From Glandiceps talaboti (Eukaryota > Hemichordata > Enteropneusta > Spengelidae), in contig NC_135550.1 in assembly GCF_964340395.1 (NCBI RefSeq), positions 5,232,101 to 5,296,100 on the forward strand: a DNA stretch of 64,000 nucleotides. The letters run 5' to 3'. Positions 61,337 to 64,000 of this stretch are shown here, piece after piece (within the stretch, counting starts at the first letter, position 1; each line of letters begins with the position of its first letter). The notes beneath the pieces are model-generated. The model made no database searches, was not told the DNA's origin, and worked only from the letters and a program-made list of their open reading frames with translations. The position numbers and the translations under genes are program-made.

Positions 61337-63142
61337 AATACTACTCGAGCAGTGACAAGGCAATCCAAATTAAATGAAGTTGGTGTCGAGATTCCGGAGA
61401 GTAGTTCAGGTGGTAGTCAAATTCCAGAATTTAAAGCAATTTTGGACCAATTGTCTACTCTGAGACAAGAACTAACTGGGAAATTTGTAGAGTTGAATAA
61501 TAATGTTGAAGTCTATGACACAACAGTTTCAAGAATCTGGTGCTAAAGTACAAAATTTGTGCCAAGAAGTACATGCATTAAAAGAAGAAAATCAACGTTT
61601 ACAAAAAGACAACAAGGAGTTGCAAAAGCGCCTAAAAGTTGTGGACGATAGAGCTGAGCACATGGAAGCACAGTCAAGAAGAGAGAATTTAATTTTTCAC
61701 GGATTTGCAGAGGAAGATCGCGAAACTTGGGAGGAATCAGAACAGAAAGTTAGAGATTATATTAAAGATGAGCTAAAGATCGAGGATAACATCAAGATCG
61801 AGAGAGCGCATAGATTAAAAACTAAGTCATCTCCTCGCTCGATAATAGTCAAATTTTCCCGATTTAAACAAAGAGAAATAGTCCTGAAGACGGCTAGAAC
61901 TTACGAGAGAAATAATACGGACCTGGATTCTACTGTCGGGGTATCCGAAAATTATACTGAGAAAGTACGCGCCATACATAAGAAATTGAAACCACACTTT
62001 ATTAACGCAAAGGAAATTCATCAAAGAAGTACATTATCGTATGACAAGATGATTATTGACGGCAAAGTACTCATATATGATTTAGAGAAAGATGAACTAC
62101 TTCACTTGAGAAGCTAGGGGTGGGGGCCAAGGCTCTAAGTCTCGCAAAACTGCCGATACCGTACGAACTATTCAACCAACTTTTTCTAGAGTTCTAAATT
62201 GTTTAGTGTGGAATGTTAGAGGGATATCAAGTGAATGGAATGATTTCGATTTCAATGATTTTATTACAAACTTTGATTTCATAGCTCTGGTTAAAACTTT
62301 CACTTCAGAGCGGCAAGATTTCTACATTGACGGTTATTGCAGTTTTTCTACTGGTAGTCGTCGCACTCAGAGGATCAGGTGGAATTTTAGTTTTCGTTAA
62401 AAGTATTTATGAAAAGTTTGTTCAGAGGCTAGAATGCACTAAAGACTACATATTGTGGTTAAAACTAGAGTTACCAAACTGCAAGCATATTTTCATTGGG
62501 ACATTGTATATACCACCTGTTGGATCCACATACTCGAGTAGTGATATGTTTGCAGAGATTGAAAATGATATTGTGAATTTGACCGATGCGCATTGTGATG
62601 CTAAGTTTATGTTAATAGGAGATTTCAACGCTCGTACTGGTGATTTATGCGATTTTGTTAACAATGACACTGGTATGTATGTACCTGTCGGAGATTATTA
62701 CAATGTAGACACAGATGCAGGTGTTCATCGTAATTGCGAAAAAGAAACAACTGATTATGGGAGCATTCTATTGAATATGTGTAGATCTGTTTCCATGCGT
62801 ATTGTAAATGGTCGCAAAGCTACAGATTATGAGGGTAATTTTACTTGCATTTCAGACAATGGTGCAAGTGTAGTAGACTATCTTGTGGTTTCACACAATA
62901 TTCTCAATGACGTGTCCGATTTTAAAGTTGGTTGTAGAACTGAATCAGATCACATGCCAATAGAGTTTACATTGGATTATGTATTTTTACTTTCATCACA
63001 GAAATCGTATATCCATGTAGCAGTACGTGGAGAGTTAGGCCGTCCAACTTTAAGAGCATTACGATTGGTTAAAATAGTTAAATATTGGCTCAGAATTCTA
63101 AACATGAGTCAAAGCCGTTATGTCATGAAAAATCTACAGTTT

Positions 63143-63176
63143 TGCCCCTACGGGAGGCATTCAGTTTAAATCTGGT
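63143..63176 (+). other. Helitron-like 3' end (copy B)
   Basis: Same hairpin, spacer and CTGGT as 34897-34930. Confidence 0.5.
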
Positions 63177-64000
63177 TATAAAGTAAAGCCTAATTACTGA
63201 ATATCATTTCTTTATACAGAAGTAAATTATATTTAATTTTTATAGTGCATTCTTGATGATATAGCCTAATTACTAAAAATCATTAATTATGCAATGACTC
63301 AATAACCTCTATGATGCATGTGCTCCCTTGGTATAATGAAAGCATGTACTGAATTGTATAGAACTGTGAATATGCACTCTTCATATATAGCCTAATTAAT
63401 GGAAATAAATATTTATGCAAATGGTTATTAAAACTAAAAGCTAAATGAACAAACATCTCAAGACGTGTTGTTTGTTGCGTTTTTGGGATGTGCAGTAATA
63501 TAGTGAGTGTTTACTACAAATATGCCTGCCATTCAGTAAAAGTTATATGAGCACCAAAATAATGCTTGTGTATAGTTCATTTCTTCAATATTACTTGTAA
63601 ACAACCTGATTTAAAAGAATTGACAATATATAAATACTACAATGAGTCTGTGATAGGCAGGAATTTTGGATTTCGATAATTGACCCCGAAGGTCAAGGTC
63701 AAAAGGTCAAGGTCTCAAAAGATAGCTTGCATCTGATAATATCGGGTAGAAACTTGAATGGATTGTCTGTGTATTACAGTTTTTGAGTTATGCAGTAAAT
63801 ATTGATTTTGAACTACAATCATGGCTGTCATTCAAGAAAAGTGAGATAATGCATGTGTATAGTTCTTTTCTTCAATATTAAACTTGTAAAGATGATTTAA
63901 AAGAAATTGGCAATATGTAAGTACCACAATAGTCTGTGATAGGCAGGAATTGAGTTGATTAATATTTTTAACCCCGTATGTGAGGGTCAAGGTTAATGTC

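Larger units (their letters stand above)
60732..63176 (+). mobile_element. Dead 2A-bearing non-LTR retrotransposon, RT deleted (copy B)
   Basis: Same element as at 32364-34930, carried by the segmental duplication. ORFs: 61181-61546 (2A region), 61503-62117 (coiled-coil ORF1, 204 residues, uninterrupted here) and 62327-63169 (endonuclease, GDFNARTG and SDHMPIEF intact, then a jump to the C-terminal KIVKYW region). The 2A ORF and ORF1 overlap in a +1 relation, and the endonuclease is split by a 1-nt loss near 62375; both are shared with copy A. No reverse transcriptase motif is present. It could not move by itself. Confidence 0.77.
58528..64000 (+). repeat. Segmental duplication, copy B (runs off the window)
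   Basis: Direct repeat of 30136-35753. Its left edge abuts a CT/CTGT microsatellite and the second copy of a Penelope-flank direct repeat. Its right edge is beyond the window. B keeps a single copy of the segment that is tandemly doubled in A, and keeps GDFNARTG in the endonuclease where A has GDFNDRTG, so B is closer to the ancestral element there. Confidence 0.9.

Overview
The window looks like animal (metazoan) nuclear DNA: AT-rich, intron-bearing, and dominated by retrotransposon and DNA-transposon remains, microsatellites and minisatellites. The mix (CR1/L2- and Jockey-like LINEs, a tRNA-derived SINE with an ATT tail, Penelope-like elements, a 2A-bearing non-LTR element) fits a marine invertebrate, perhaps a hemichordate, lancelet or other deuterostome. 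The species cannot be fixed from sequence alone.

One cellular gene can be modelled exon by exon. It is a five-exon, 232-residue phosphoethanolamine N-methyltransferase-like enzyme on the + strand (15421-19881), with every splice phase consistent. Its last three exons recur as a second, phase-compatible cassette at 28714-30373, and the final exon recurs a third time at 58649-58711. The 8.8 kb between the two cassettes is filled with LINE fragments, diverged repeats and a Penelope-like remnant bounded by TA microsatellites.

A block of about 5.5 kb (30136-35753) is repeated in direct orientation at 58528-64000 and runs off the window end. It carries the terminal methyltransferase exon, an unidentified coding exon (31364-31627), a G-rich minisatellite, and a dead LINE. 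That LINE has tandem 5' units, a 2A-like peptide, a coiled-coil ORF1 and an endonuclease, but no reverse transcriptase. Frameshifts shared by both copies show that the DNA was duplicated after the element died.

Region by region: 1-6.8 kb holds a candidate LTR, a 26-bp-arm inverted repeat and a LINE stub; 6.8-9.6 kb a LINE fragment with a SINE inside it, flanked by inverted repeats; 9.6-15.4 kb mostly unassigned DNA; 15.4-30.4 kb the methyltransferase locus and intervening repeats; 30.1-35.8 kb block A; 36.9-38.5 kb a long-TIR DNA transposon with a 7-bp target duplication; 39-45 kb diverged tandem and dispersed repeats plus a possible degenerate gene; 47.7-48.5 kb a TIR element; 48.8-53.2 kb a roughly 3 kb CGCTACC minisatellite into which a LINE has inserted; 55.9-58.5 kb a Penelope-like element among microsatellites; 58.5-64 kb block B.

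No operon-like organisation, CRISPR array, rRNA or convincing functional tRNA gene was seen. No wholly new biological system is demonstrated. The best candidates for follow-up are the alternative methyltransferase cassettes, the duplicated block with its 2A-bearing RT-less LINE, and the recurring Helitron-like 3' ends.
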